The notes under the pieces: generated by a model | Seen by the model: only the letters and a program-made list of their open reading frames with translations | Databases searched by the model: none | Told to the model about the DNA's origin: nothing | Position numbers and translations under genes: made by a program | From: Sinelater perroti | Lineage: Eukaryota > Arthropoda > Insecta > Coleoptera > Elateridae | DNA: 64,000 bases | Direction of reading: 5' to 3' | Assembly: GCA_036346155.1 (NCBI GenBank) | Contig: JARFIY010000313.1 | Coordinates: 310,001-374,000 of the forward strand | Shown here: piece after piece, positions 23,790 to 36,068 of the stretch | Layout: each line of letters opens with the position of its first letter | How positions within the stretch are numbered: position 1 is the stretch's first letter

Positions 23790-24430
23790 TTTTTCAACGC
23801 GGCGCGCGAACGACCGGAATACAAATCGTTCACAAATAGAGCCGCGACGCTGCGTTTTTAGAGCTGCCGCATTGTTATGGATCTCGCACGCTGACCACGG
23901 CAATGTGTTGAAACTCACAATTGCGCGCGTAGGCGGCGGCGGGCATTCGCCGGCGCGCAATTCCAGCCAGGTAGGCGCGTAATTGGCGGCCGCCGGGCCC
24001 AGAAACCGAAAACGGGACATCGCGTAACAAGGTGTTAAATTAGTGATAAGCGGGGGCGGCGGGGCGGCCGGTGCCGCTTTTTACGGTGCCCGTATGTTGC
24101 CGCAGCGGCCGCGGCCGACCACTAACGACCGTTATTAGCTAACAACTTTTATGTGTGGCTATGCGTAATGACGCGTAATGAGGCCTGCAGAACGCAGACG
24201 GCCAGACGCCCACCGGGGCGCGCGAAAGTGCGCGTTTCCGCCGAGCTGCGGTTTCCCGCACGAAAGCGCCGCCGCAGAGTAACGCTTTTTGGCCCCGCGG
24301 AAGAAGTCGCGCCTGCACGGCGAGGCGCTGCTAATTTTGGCTGGTGGTAATGGAGAAATTAACGTGACGCTTTGGGGCAATAACGGCACTTGGCACAAAT
24401 TTTTGCTGCTGCCGGATCTGTAGCTCACGC
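23790..24430. other. GC-rich non-coding island 1
   Basis: Composition changes abruptly from AT-rich transposon remnants to GC- and CpG-rich sequence with many GCGC and GGCGGC words and NotI-like GCGGCCGC (24105-24112). ORFs in all frames look like composition artefacts, without a shared domain or splice-bounded pattern. It carries TAAT-core words such as GCGTAATGAGG near 24173. No resemblance to the transposons in this window. Candidate enhancer or promoter island; function is inference. Confidence 0.55.
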
Positions 24431-24639
24431 AACCTTCTATTATCTTAACAAAGCAAGGTATAGGGTGATCAATAATACGAGCCGGGAAATATTTACTTAT
24501 AACTTCTCAGATAGATGACAAAATTAAAAAAAATTTTTATTCAGCATTGTCTGGCGTTTAATTTAAGAAATTTTTAAAATGTGAACTTTTGCTAGCCACA
24601 AAATGGCTCAGGATACTTTAAAAGCCTCATTTATTGCTT

Positions 24640-25200
24640 GAAGATTCTCTTCCAATAGACGACATTTTATTTTTATGGCTATTTTGAGATTTTCAATTAT
24701 AGCAATCTAGGTCTATGTCACGTGTTCCAAAATTTTTCAGAAATGTGGAAGAAAACTTGTTATGAGGCCTTGTAGCGTCCTGCAGAAACCGGTAAGCGTT
24801 GAGCATTTTTGCTCCCCGTAGACACTCCTCTTTGAGCATCTGGCGGTAATTTTGAAAGTTCACATTGTCATCAAAGAAATATGGCCCAAGAATCTTTTTC
24901 CCGGAAGTTGCACACCAGGCAGTCACTTTTGCTGGATGGAGAGGCCTTACAATTACAAGGTGAGGATTTTCAGTACCCCTATGGCGCCTGTTATGCATGT
25001 TCCCACACTGAACCAGGTTTTCAAAAGTTAGTCTAACAGTCTTCCGCTTTTTCAATTATCACTTGGCCAAATTGGCATATTTTCTCGATATAGTGCAGCT
25101 TCAGCGACTGGTTGGCTTTTTGTCAGGATAGTTTGGACGCTCTCACATCTGAGCCCTTTGTTAAGAGTTTGCAAATCGGGCGTCCCAGGCACTGCCGGTT
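24640..25200 (-). mobile_element. Tc1/mariner-superfamily transposase fragment
   Basis: The minus-strand ORF 25055-24693 reads ENPHLVIVRPLHPAKVTAWC, then GPYFFDDNVNFQNYRQML, and ends near FLQDATRPHNKFSSTFLKNF. This is the catalytic-core pattern (ENPHxxxExxxHPxRVTVWCG, GPYFFE, FQQDGATPHT) also seen in the element at 52801. Sequence right of it (SVQTILTKSQPVAEAALYRE) may be the HTH part. The C-terminal third is absent. Terminal repeats were not found. Confidence 0.65.
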
Positions 25201-25686
25201 GTCTAAAATTTCTGAATCAACCTAAAAAGGCAAGAAAAATTTTCACAGACATTTTTCCTCCGAAATTTCATTTATTCTCTCTCACTTGCCTAGCGTGGTT
25301 TCAAAGTTTGTGTCTTTGCCTAAGAGAGACCCCTTAAAGCCCCGTCGGGCCATGATATAACTTCTTCCAAATTCGTATAATTTCTGTAAAATAAACAGCC
25401 TTTCTTCGAAGGTTAAGGTTTCTATGTTTACAATTAGATAGTCACATGATCAGGTTTGTTACAAAACTTCTATTAGCTAAATATTATGTATAACAGGTAG
25501 CGTTGATATTATTAATCACCTTGTACCTTGTGAATTTTTATGTCGCACTTATATAAACCGTCCCATGTAGTCTTTTTGATTGACTTTTTTTCTTCAACCA
25601 ATTTTTTATGTTACTATTTAACTAAGTTTTTCTTTTTTTCCCCTTTTCTTCTATCATTTCTTATATTTTATATTTTAATTCATTTT
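25201..25686. other. AT-rich spacer, nothing recognised
   Basis: AT-rich sequence flanking the 3' end of the LINE at 25695. No coding pattern. Confidence 0.4.
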
Positions 25687-25694
25687 GAATCTTT
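25687..25694. repeat. candidate target-site duplication of LINE, left copy
   Basis: GAATCTTT, repeated at 28868-28875, directly next to the (TTC)n end of the LINE. Confidence 0.6.
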
Positions 25695-28600
25695 CTTCTT
25701 CTTCTTCTTTGTCCATCCCTTGTACCCTAAGGTGTCGGGTCCTCTATCCGTTTTCGAAATCTCTTCCTGTCCCTAGCGATTTGTTTAGCTTCTGCCATGC
25801 TTTTCCCCCTCCTTTCCACTTCCTTCCTGATAGTTTCCATCCATGTTTGCCTTGGCCTTCCTCTTCCTCTTTTTCCTTCTCTTCTTGCCTCTAATACCCT
25901 TCTTGGCAGCCTTTCTTCGCCCATTCGTGTCACGTGCCCAAACCACATTAGTTGCCTTTTCTGTAGTGTTTCCACTAGCGGTTCTAGGTCTAACTCCTCT
26001 CTTGTTGTGATGTTCCTCACTCTGTCCCTCTTTGTTCTTCCGACTATACGTCGCAGGTACTTCATTTCCGCAGCCGTTAATTTACTTTTGCTCTTGTCTT
26101 GTAGCGGTATGCTTTCTATTCCGTATGTTAATGTAGGTAAGTATATTGTTTTATACAGGTGGAGCTTAGTCTCTTTGCTCAGCTCTTTCTTGTTGATTAA
26201 TGTTGAGTTGATCTGATAGTATACTCTAGTCGCCTTGGAGATGCAGTTCCTTAATTCATCTGTTACTGTTCCGTCTTGGCTTATTATTACTCCAAGGTAC
26301 TCATAGCTCTCCACTTGTTCCAATTGCTCTCCTTCACATCTTACGTTCAGGTTTCTTTGTTCTTCATCTGTGTTCTTACTTATTCTCATTATTTTGCTTT
26401 TCTTCGCATTTATTGTCATTCCTTTTATTTTAATTTCGTTGTTCCAATTATTTATTGCTTTTTGTAGTTTCCTTTGGCTATCGGCTATGAGTAGTATATC
26501 ATCTGCGAAGACGAGGCTTTGTATATTGATTGCCCCCATGTTCCAGTGGCCTAGTTTAGTGTTCAGATTTGGGTTCCTGCTGTTCTTAACTATTTCATTC
26601 ATCATGATAATGAATAGTAGTGGACTGAGGCCTGCCTGTTTTATCCCCCTCTCCATCAAGAATTTCCCCGATTCTTGTCCTTGTATTCTTACTATTCCTT
26701 TCGTTCTTCCGTACAGTCGTTTTGTGGCTTCTACAAGTTTTCTCGGGACGTCAATTCTTTCCATTGAATTCCACAGGGTTGCTCTTGGTACCGTGGCTGC
26801 TAGGAGGTCTATGAATGCCAGGTGTAGCTCTTTGTTTCCTTCAAGTGTCTTTTCTATTACTGTGCGAAGCGTAAATATGTGGTCTTGAGTCTGTCTGCCT
26901 TTTCTGTATGCAGCTTGTTCCTCTAATAGCTCGTCTTCTATGTGATGCCTTATCTTTTTTTCTAGTATCCTGGTGTAGATCTTTTGTACGCAGGATGCCA
27001 GGCATATTGCTCTGTAGTTTCCACAGTCGTTTGTGTTACCTTTTTTTTTGGATTGGTACTATTATGTTTTCTTCCCAATCCCTCGGTATTCCTTCTCCTT
27101 CGTATACTTGCTGGCATATCTTGTGTGTCCATTTCTTTATACACTCCCCTCCGTATTTGATTAGTTCAGGGCTTATTCCGTCTTTTCCTGCAGATTTTCC
27201 TACTTTCGTGTGTGCTATTGCTTCTTCTGTTTCTTCCAAAGTTATTGTTTCGTTTTCTGTCTCTTCTTGTTCTACTCTGATGGGGTTGTATTGTTCTTGT
27301 ATGTTTGGTGCTTTGAATTTTGTGCTGTAATGTCTCTTCCATGTTTCTAATATTTGTGGCAGTTCTGTAACGACTTCTCCTTCTTCGTTCCTAATGCTTC
27401 ACACCTTTTGTTTGTGCATTCCCCTTAGGCCTTTAACTGTTTTCCAGAAGTCTTTTTTGTTGCTTTTGTTGTCTTTAAATTTCTGCTCCATCTCTCTACC
27501 AAACTCTTCCCAAGCTTCCTCTTTGGCCCTCTTCACCACCTCTTTTGCCTCATTTCTCCTTGTTATATAATGTTGCCTGTCTTCTTCTCTCTTGGTCTGT
27601 AGGTATCTCTTCGAAGCTATTTTCTTTTCCATTACTATCCTTTTTACTTCCTCATTCCACCATTTCGTGCGTTGGTATCGAGGTGATATTTTGCTTTTCC
27701 CACAGATTGTTGTTGCTGTCTCAAGTATTACTTCCTTAAGTCTTGTCCATCTCTCTTCCACTAGTAGTCTGCGGTCTACTTCTTGTGCGTATTATGTTTT
27801 TTTCTTGGGCTTTCTTAGTTCAGTTATTTTTATTTTCTCGTAGCCTTTCTTCGCTACTTCCTTTCTTACATAGAATCTCGTGTCCGCTATTACTAGTTTG
27901 TGATTTGAGTGGATTTCTGCCCCTCGGATGACCTTCACGTCTAATACTGCGTACTTTGCTCCCTTTGTGTATGTGAAATAGTCTATTTCACTTTTGGCCT
28001 CTCTGTTTTCTGCAATGAAAGTTATTTTATGTATTAGTTTGTGATTGAAGAAACTATTTCCTATTAGCATTTCGTTACTTATGCAGAAGTCAATCATCCT
28101 ATTGCCATTGTCGTTTAACACTCTGTCTGTACAGTATCTTCCTAGAACTCCATGCCTTTTATCTGGGTTCTTTTCCACTCGGGCGTTCCAGTCTCCAAGT
28201 ATAAATGTGTGTCTGCTTCTGTCTCTAGCTTTGTCGAGCACTTGTTGTAGGCTTGTGTAGAACTCTTCTTTTTCCAGTATGTTGTCATTTTCTGTTGGTG
28301 CATAAATCTGTATGAATGTAGTTCTTTCTTCTAGCTTGACATCTATTGTCATTGTTCTTGAACTGATACCTTCCCATCCTATCACCTTTCCGGTTAGGTC
28401 TTCGCTAATTATCACTCCTACTCCCTCCTTTGCTCTTGTTCCTAACTGAACTCCAGAGTAGAACAATTTGTATCCTTTTTGGAGTGTTTGTTCTTTGATT
28501 CCTTTCTTTTTGATTTCTGAAAGTCCTAGGATTTTTACTTTATATCTCTCCATTTCTTCAACTAACTCTATCTCTTTCCCATTTAGTCCTGTCACGTTCC

Positions 28601-28867
28601 ATATTCCAATTCTTGTCCTTTGTGCACGCTTAGGTCGTTTTCCATCTTTCCGTCCATGTCCGAGTCTTTCTGTGTTTCTCTGAATCTGTATACCTCGTAT
28701 GGGTGATTAGCCCGACGACGATGGACCGTTACCACGGGACAACTGGTATCAGGTTATACCCCCCGATGCTGGGTCGTCAGAGCCCCGTTCGTTTTCTAGC
28801 AGAAGGTACCACGTGCAGGTGGGGTTGACATTTGGGTGACTGGATGTTGGCGCCACCCCTTACCCTG
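25695..28867 (-). mobile_element. RTE-type LINE, nearly complete (3.17 kb) with candidate target-site duplication
   Basis: From the right end: about 270 bp of leader, then APE endonuclease (28595-27792: IGIWNVTGLNGKE, QIYAPTENDN, FILGDWNARV, IDYFTYTKGA, SNHKLVIADT), linker (27761-27399, TKWWNEEVKRIV), RT N-terminus (27239-27036, GKDGISPELIKYG, IPRDWEENIIVPIQK), and RT plus C-terminal domain (26764-25727: LVFADDILLIAD, YEYLGVIISQDG, LMWFGHVTRMGEE, GKRGRGRPRQTWMETIRK). The translation is one frame from 28595 to about 27045 except for two stops (at 27792 and near 27399); one shift lies in a 9-base homopolymer at about 27045. The 3' tail is an AAG repeat. GAATCTTT flanks both ends (25687-25694 and 28868-28875). 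Confidence 0.85.
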
Positions 28868-28875
28868 GAATCTTT
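28868..28875. repeat. candidate target-site duplication of LINE, right copy
   Basis: GAATCTTT, matching 25687-25694, at the inferred 5' end of the LINE. Confidence 0.6.
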
Positions 28876-28919
28876 ATCGTTGCTTATTCCTTGTATACAA
28901 AAATGTTTTAACAATTTTC

Positions 28920-31700
28920 TATAGGTCTACTATTCGAAGACTGCCAACCGACCTGTTGTGTTTTTTTTTAATTGTCCGTGTTTTACATCCATATAATAAA
29001 GTTGACCATACATAGCATTTTAGAGAGCGCAGATTGAGGTGACGGCTAGTTAATATTGTTTTAAATTTAACAAATGTTTCTGCAATTTCTATTCTTCTTT
29101 GTATTTCGCCTTTGTATGCTATTTTTGAGTTAATTAAGCTACCTAAGTATGTGTAACTATTAACTTATTCGATTAAACATTGTCTTAAATATTATCTTAA
29201 TATTCATATTTATATTATTTCTGCCTATAATCATGACTTTTGTTTTGTTTGCGTTTATTCGTAATTTCCTTTTTTACTCGCTTTAGGAAATTTTACATCT
29301 TTTCCTCGTATTTGCTATTAGAGTTATCAGTATATCATATTACTCATTAAAATTTTGTTTATTTTTATTCCTTCTGGTCCATCAGCAAGGAAATTTGCTA
29401 TTATCTTTTCGATTATCTTTCTCTCTCTTTATAGTATGGTTATCTCATAATTGTAGTTCAGGTTGTAGTTTGGACAATATCTATCTATTTGTCTCTGTTC
29501 TGAGCATTCCTAATATTTTCTCGAAAAGGTGTACCGTTAAATTCTTTAGCCTTGGTCGATCCAGCGTTTCGGAGAACGAATAACCAATTTTGTAGGTTGT
29601 CCTTTCTTTTGGTGATGCGTCCAAATTATTTCAAAATTCGTTGTTTTACTAAACTCAACAGTCTTTTCTGAATATCCAGTTCTTCTATGGACACATTGGG
29701 TTTATATGCTGTCCAGGGTATCCTCAGTAGTCTTCGCCAGATCCACATCTTAAAGGTGTCCAAATTATTAATGTTTGCGGCCTTCAAGATTTATGCTTCT
29801 GCTCCGTATATGGCATTGGAAAACACAAGTGTTCCGACTAGTCTGCATTTTCTTCGCAATGGGGCAATCTTTCCATATTTTGGTTAACTTAGTCATAGGT
29901 GTTCTTCTTTTTATGTCCGTTGGCGGGTTGCCATTATTATTTATATTATATGGAAACCTAGATAAACTATTTCTTGATGTTTTCTACATCACGAATGTTA
30001 GGTGCAGCTTCTATTTTGTTGGTGCGGTCTATTACCATGAGTTTTGTTTTTTGTCAATTGAGTTTTAGGCCGAAGCGTAAGTTCACCTGCTCAACCCTTT
30101 CGATTAGCTCCGACATCTCCTGTTTTTCTTTTGCAATAAGTGTGGTGCCTACATAACGAATATTGTTTATTGTCTGGCTGCCGATAACCATCCAGAGATT
30201 TTCTCAGTATGTATTCTCTATAAATATTGAATAACAAAGACGACAAGGCACGATCTTGGTGAACGCCGCGTTGTATATTAAATGGTTTAGAGATCTTGTT
30301 ATCAATTTTGATTACTGTTGTTTAATTACAGCTTGTTCTTCTGGAATACAACTTTAAAATTTTTTTGGGTCGGTTTAGTAGAATTCTAAGTATAACCTTA
30401 CTTGGGTGCTAAATCAGTACGATAGTTTAATAATTATTACATTTTTGAGTGGAATAAAAGTGGATGAACTCAAATCTCTTGGCCAAATTTTTCATAACAA
30501 GTCAACACCTTTTGGAGTAAGTTGCTTTAGTATTTCTGCTTTCTGTTTTTATCGTTTTTTTAAATAATCGGTAGCTTGCTCAACTTCTTCTCTTAATATA
30601 TCAGGTTCCTGTTCGATTTCCTCGATTGAAGAAGAGTGTGCTGATTCTTAGTCGTTTGCTTCGTTTGTGTATAAGTTTTTACAGCATTTTTGCTATACCT
30701 CAACTATCAAAGTAACGACTTTCCCCTATTTGTCTTCAGTTTTTTATGTTCTGAGTTTAAATTTTTTTGTGATTTTTTTAATGCGCTAGAAGAGGTGTAG
30801 GTTTCGTTGGTACTGTCTTGTCTTCCGATTTCTTGACGCTTTTTGTCACGTGAACACAACCGTTGTATTTCTCGGCTCACACTCCTATATTCTTCTGTGT
30901 TTATGCCTGTTTGTCTGAGAGTACTTCTTTCTTTTACTACGCTCAAAGTTTTGTCGGTCATCCATTGTGGGTTTTTTGTTTTCCCTTGTTTTGTTGTAGC
31001 ACTTGTTCTTTGGTAGTTAATAAACTTGTTTTCAGGCCTTTTCACATTTTTTTTTGAGTTCGTCTAATTTAAGTTATCCAAATTAATTATTAAGTTTTGT
31101 TTTGGTTTTTCTTTGAATCGTTCCATGTTTTCAGGTTTCAAGGAGAGAGTTTTTTTCTATTATCTTTGGTTTTATATAAATTTTGACTTTAGCTAGCAAG
31201 AGTTTACGATCACGTCTACATTCAATTTCTAAAAGCGTTTTTACATTATTGACGCTTGATTTCCACCTAGCAACTATGAAAAAAAATCAATTTGATTTCG
31301 CACAGACCAACTATTTTAATGTTTGATATTTCTCGTTCAATAACGTTCAACTCACTAGGTTGCAGAACAAGTCCCTAAACATTCCAAATGACAAGTACAG
31401 ATAGTTTTCTTGACAAATTTTGTATATTTACATCATTAGATTTACTCATAGCTTCCACGCCCCAGGGATCCGATCGGTAGAATGTTTAGACTTCGGATTT
31501 TACTATCTATGAGATAATCTAGGAGATTCTTTTGGGAAGATATTAGAGGTATTCACCTTCTAACTTTTCTCTAGATGCGGGAAGGGCATTAGAAAAAATT
31601 AAGGGCTTACAAAAGCTTCCCGAGGAAGTCTGTGCTTTACCGGGATCGTGAATAAGTACTTCCCACTGTCCTAGGTTTTGATTATATATTAAACTATATA
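28920..31700 (-). mobile_element. RTE-type LINE, second family, decayed
   Basis: The minus strand has a leader of about 250 bp (31700-31450), then MSKSNDVNIQNLSRKLSVLV, IWNV, stop, GL: an endonuclease N-terminus joined by an internal deletion to its C-terminus (VARWKSSVNNVKTLLEIE near 31230). The linker follows (31045-30707: NPQWMTDKTLSVVKERSTL, YRSVSREIQRLCSRDKK), then RT remnants (LIERVEQVNLRFGLKLN near 30080) and a C-terminal part (IPWTAYKPNVSIEELDIQKR near 29700; VLRNAGSTKAKEFNGTPF near 29540). Stops throughout. It abuts the better-preserved LINE on its left. Confidence 0.65.
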
Positions 31701-31739
31701 GGTGATCGAATACACTCATATCACACTCGTCTTCTAATC

Positions 31740-32090
31740 TCTTTTTAGTCTATCAATTTTAAGTTCCGATTTGCTAGAACATATCTACTAGTTTCCAGTA
31801 TATCACTTTATTAAAAGCTTTTTCTAAGTAAATGTAATATATACCTACATATATAGACTTTGTCTCATATTTAGGCATTTTTCTGTCAAAATTGCCAAGC
31901 AAAGAAGCCTTTTTCTAGTAAGCATACATGCACTGGATCCAAGTTGCGCGATACTTATGCTTTCTTCATATTTATTTTTTATTCGTGCACAAATTAATCG
32001 GATAAATAATTAAATACATGACCCATCAAGCTAATGGCTCTATAATCGCTTGATTTTTTTATTCGAACCTTTTTAATCGAGGGCACTCGT
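31740..32090 (-). mobile_element. LINE reverse-transcriptase scrap
   Basis: The minus strand contains YLEKAFNKVIYWKLVDMF, the D(L/Y)xKAFDxV motif of LINE reverse transcriptases, near 31800, with stops around it. Too short for family assignment. Confidence 0.45.
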
Positions 32091-32099
32091 TAGTGTGCC

Positions 32100-34140
32100 A
32101 CTTAGAGCTCCATCTTTTCTTCTACGAATTTTACTCAAGACCCACACCAGTTGTTACTTTTTCAAAAATCCGGGTCACTTCTTACACGGCCGAAAAGCTC
32201 ACGATTTGTCCTCTGTTGGTCGGTCAAAACTTTGGGAACCGATTTAATACAAACTTTTCTCATCTGCAATTCCTACTTGATGTGCTATCAGACGGTTCTT
32301 GATCTATTGTATGTCTTGTATGTTCGTTTCTCTCTCTGCAAACTTGGTCTTTCCAGTTATTTTTCTAAAGTATTTCATTTTCGCGGCAATTATTTTACTT
32401 TCATGTTTTTCTTGCATAACTTGGGTCATGCATATGTCATTGTAGGTAAGACTATTGTGTTATAGAACTGTAGCTTCGTTTTTCTAGCTATTTCCCGTTT
32501 TCCGAAGATAGTTTTGTTTAATGCGTAGTAGATCTTTCTGCTTGTATTAGGTCTATTTTACCGTCGTCTGATATTATACTGCCTAAGTAATCATATGCCG
32601 TTACCTTTTCTACTCCTTTTCCTTTAATTTCTATTCTTCTTTCTTCTTGTGCCTTATCGTCAATTATCATCATTTTACATTTATCCGTGTGAATTTCCAT
32701 TCCCAGTTTATCTACCTCTTCAGACCATATTTTCGTTAGTTCACTCATTTTCCGGTAGGTGCCTGATATTAGGACTATGCCATCCGCGTACATAAGACAA
32801 TCAACTCTTACTGGTGTTAATCTGTAATATCCTATCATCGTTTGTTGTTGTGTGGATTTCACTCAGGTGTTTCTTAATAACCTGCCCATCACGACTATGA
32901 ACAACAGGGGACTGAGGCTGTCCCCTTGTTTTATTCCTAGTTCCATTTTAAATCTTGTTGATTCCTCTCGATTTATCTTAATCACTCCCTTTACGTCATT
33001 ATATATACTCTTCATTACTCATATCAACTTTGCTTGAACTTCTAACTGTTCGAGGCATCTCCATATTATCTTTCTGTGTATTGTATCAAAAGCTGCTTTT
33101 ATGTCTATGAAAATTATAAACAGTTCTTCTCCTTTTCCTCTTTTTTTCTATCAAATTTCTTAGTATGTGGATATTGTCATTAGTCTGTCTTTCCGTCCTG
33201 TAAGCCGCTTGTTCATCTGCTAGTTTGCTATCAATTATTTTCCTTAATATTCTTTCTATTACTTTTGTATATAATTTAAAACAGATGGAGGATAGGCAGA
33301 TGGCTCTGTAATTCTCATAAAGTGTGAAGTCGCCCGTCTTGTGTACCGGGAGTATAATATTGTCTTGCTAATTCTCTGGGATTTCTTCTGTCTACCATGC
33401 CTCATAGATTATTTTTATAATCCATTCATTTCCTTTGTCCCCCAAATACTTTATCATCTCTGGTTCAATGCTACCCTGTCCATACGCCTTTCCTGTTCTG
33501 ATGTATTTCATTGCTTCTTCCAGTTCTTCTATTTCAGCGATTCTTCCTCTTCTTCTTCACCTGTTCTTTCATTGCTATCTGATTCGTTATGTCTTTTTGC
33601 TTCATTCACACTATTCTTATCTTCAAATTTAGTAGTGTGGTAGTCTGCCAGATTTATTATGTCATGTACTTCAGATTTAAATGTGTTATCGTTATTTCTT
33701 ATGCCCCTTATCTTTTTTTTATTTCTTTTCAGCATTTTTATTACATTCCAAAATTTTCCATGTTTGGTTTAGTTCCCTGCCAAACTCATTCTAAGTTTTT
33801 TCGCCTCTCTTTCTTCCTTGTCCTGTTGGTTTCGCGTGTCTCTGAATCTTTTCCATGCCATTTGTTTATTCGTTACTGCTTCTCTTACATCCTTATTCCA
33901 CCATCTAGTTTTCTTCAGTTGGTTTTTGTTATATTTCCTAGTTTTGCATGTCTTTTTTGCTATTTTATGAATTGTTTCACTAAATGTTTGCCATCTTCTT
34001 TCTAGGGTCCAGTTGGTATTAACTCGTTCTAGTTTTGATAATTCCTCGTCTACTTCTGCTTGATATTTTAACTTTATTTCATAATTTCTTAGATTCTGTA
34101 TTTGTATTCTTTCATAGTCTTTTTCTTGTTGCATTTCTGA
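32100..34140 (-). mobile_element. RTE-type LINE, 5'-truncated
   Basis: The minus-strand linker (34134-33769) shows LKKTRWWNKDVREAVTNKQM, then RT with CLMYADGIVLISGT (YADG for YADD) and VTAYDYLGSIISDDGKID (32862-32518). The C-terminal basic domain is degraded at the left end. No endonuclease is present, so the copy begins inside the linker, typical of incomplete reverse transcription. Same general family as the element at 25695-28867 (compare TKWWNEEVKRIV) but clearly diverged. Confidence 0.7.
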
Positions 34141-34359
34141 ACTTAACTCCTTCTAAACATTCTATAACGAAAAGGTGATAAACGTAAATTTTCAAAATTT
34201 TACCTCATTACATCATTACACTTAGGAACAATACTGCGATAAGTTTTTTGCGCTTCTAATTGATTTGTAATTATTAATTTGTATCTGAAACTTTCAGTCA
34301 TATCGAATGAAACTTCTAATTATTGGCTTGGTCATCGATTGTTTGATGTATCATCGTAC

Positions 34360-34925
34360 AAAGGTAATTATCGGACATGGCCCATGGTCGCTGCGAGCGT
34401 CCATGTTTCGCAACGCCCAGCTCTCGCTGCCGATCGGCCGCCGCTAATCATCAATTATGCCCCATTCACGTACGCGAATGTAGCAAATGTTCGGATCGGC
34501 GGCTATTGAGCAAGGACTCCGTTTAACGACGCATGACCAGTGTTAGCAAACAATAGATTAACATACGTAATCAAAGCGCAGCAGCACAATAGAGCAAGTG
34601 GTCTGTCTGTTTATTAATGACCGCCGCATGTGTGCCGTGCCGGACAAAGCACGCGGTCACAACATCGTGGCTTTGTCCGCGTCCTGCACAAACACGGCCA
34701 TTTCAGCGGGGTTATCGAAATTTCCGAACGCTGGCCGTAATTTCGTCCGCAGCCCCGTTTGCACTGCACGCGGCGCGGCTCGCGCATTGCTCCGGTTATT
34801 GCGTTTTCAGCTACTCCGCTCGTTTTGTTCCCGGCTAATGAGGTTCCGCTCTAAAGCAGAAACTGCACAACGTAACGAAGGTTTCACCAGGAAATATACC
34901 GAGCTGAGAGCGGGACAATAAGCCA
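34360..34925. other. GC-rich non-coding island 2
   Basis: A second compositional island between LINE remnants, rich in CpG and containing GATCGGCCGCCGC (34431-34443), TAATGACCGCC (34616-34626), CTAATCATCAATTATG (34444-34459) and GGCTAATGAGG (34833-34843). Overlapping ORFs in several frames have no family resemblance. No transposon motif. It resembles island 1 in texture and shares the word TAATGAGG with it. Candidate regulatory sequence. Confidence 0.5.
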
Positions 34926-35169
34926 AGAAAAATGAAAAACGCCGCCAACCTGCAAAATTTTCGACCCTGTTTTTCTCTATTACAAAAATATTTTATTATT
35001 TGTTGTTCTTGGCAAGTCGATCATTGGAAAATTTGGTAATAATATGTTTTCCGGAAAGCTCGTGTCGATTATTAAGCAAAATTCAAATGCGCATTTTTTG
35101 TGTTAAAGTTTATTTATTCAATTATACATTGATCATTTTGTTCACCCCATCTTTCATGACTTGAAGTTT

Positions 35170-36068
35170 CCATCCTTCCAGAAAAACTTTACAAGGTGGT
35201 TTTTTATGGCTTCCAAAGAGTTGAAGGTCTTGCCAAGAATTTTGCACTAACCTTCTCTTCTTCATCATATTCCTTTTGCCTTTTCGAGGACCCATTTTTC
35301 CATAATTTTCTGTTTTTGGCCAATGTTCTGCCTTTTTCTAGTCCCGTTTTTTGTATTTGATTCGGCCTTTTTCTTCTTGGTCTCCCTTTCCGTTTTTTAC
35401 TTGAATTTACCATTTCCATTATTTGTTTTGTAAGTCTCTCCGGTGTCATTCTTGTTGTATGTCCATGTTAATTTAATTTATTTTATTTTTCCGGTTATTG
35501 GTTCCTGTTTTATTTTTCTTATATCTTCGTTTGTTACCTTATCCCATTTGGTTTTGTCCGAAATTTTCTTTAAGTGTTTCATTTCTGTGGCGTTTACTTT
35601 TGGTTCGTCTTTTTTTTCTTAATGTCCAGTTTTCACATGCATATGTTATTGTTGAAATAGTTATCGTATTTTCGATTATCATTATCACTTCCATATCTGT
35701 CTTTGTGTCCCAGTATTGTTTTATTTAACGCATAATATAATTTTGTGATTTATTCACTCTGCTTGCTAGTTCTACATCTATTTTTCCATCTTCGGTTGCT
35801 CTTTTTAATGTAGTATTTTTACATTTATTTTCTTCATTATTTCGGTTTTCGTTTTTGTTCCATTTAAATTTACTTCCACATTCATGTTCTTTATTTCGTT
35901 AGCACATATAATCACTAATTTTTGCATTTTACTTTTAGTATTCGCGATTATAAACACATCGTCTGCATATAGTAGGCTGTTTAATTTGATTGGTTCTAGG
36001 TTTCTCTATCTAATTACTTTGTGTATTTGATTATAGATTTCTTTAATTTGTTTAGTGATTTTGTCCAT
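35170..36068 (-). mobile_element. old RTE-type LINE, 3' segment (split by later insertions)
   Basis: The minus strand reads MDKITKQIKEIYNQIHKVIR, then IKLNSLLYADDVFIIANTK (36000-35940, palm motif YADD) and a C-terminal part MTPERLTKQIMEMVNSSKKR, RKGRPRRKRPNQ (35449-35204). It continues exactly at 38248 after a younger LINE: QGDSLSSLLFIIVMDK is cut at the insertion point. The remaining 5' parts are at 38248-39140 and 41983-43740. Confidence 0.75.
36059..36068. repeat. target-site duplication of nested LINE, left copy
   Basis: TTTTGTCCAT, identical to 38248-38257; borders the GAA-type 3' tail of the inserted LINE. Confidence 0.85.

Noticed and set aside
23586..24428. Several 65-96 codon ORFs in GC-rich island 1
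   Set aside because: GC-rich DNA has few stop codons; the translations are Arg/Ala/Pro-rich in several overlapping frames, with no family pattern.
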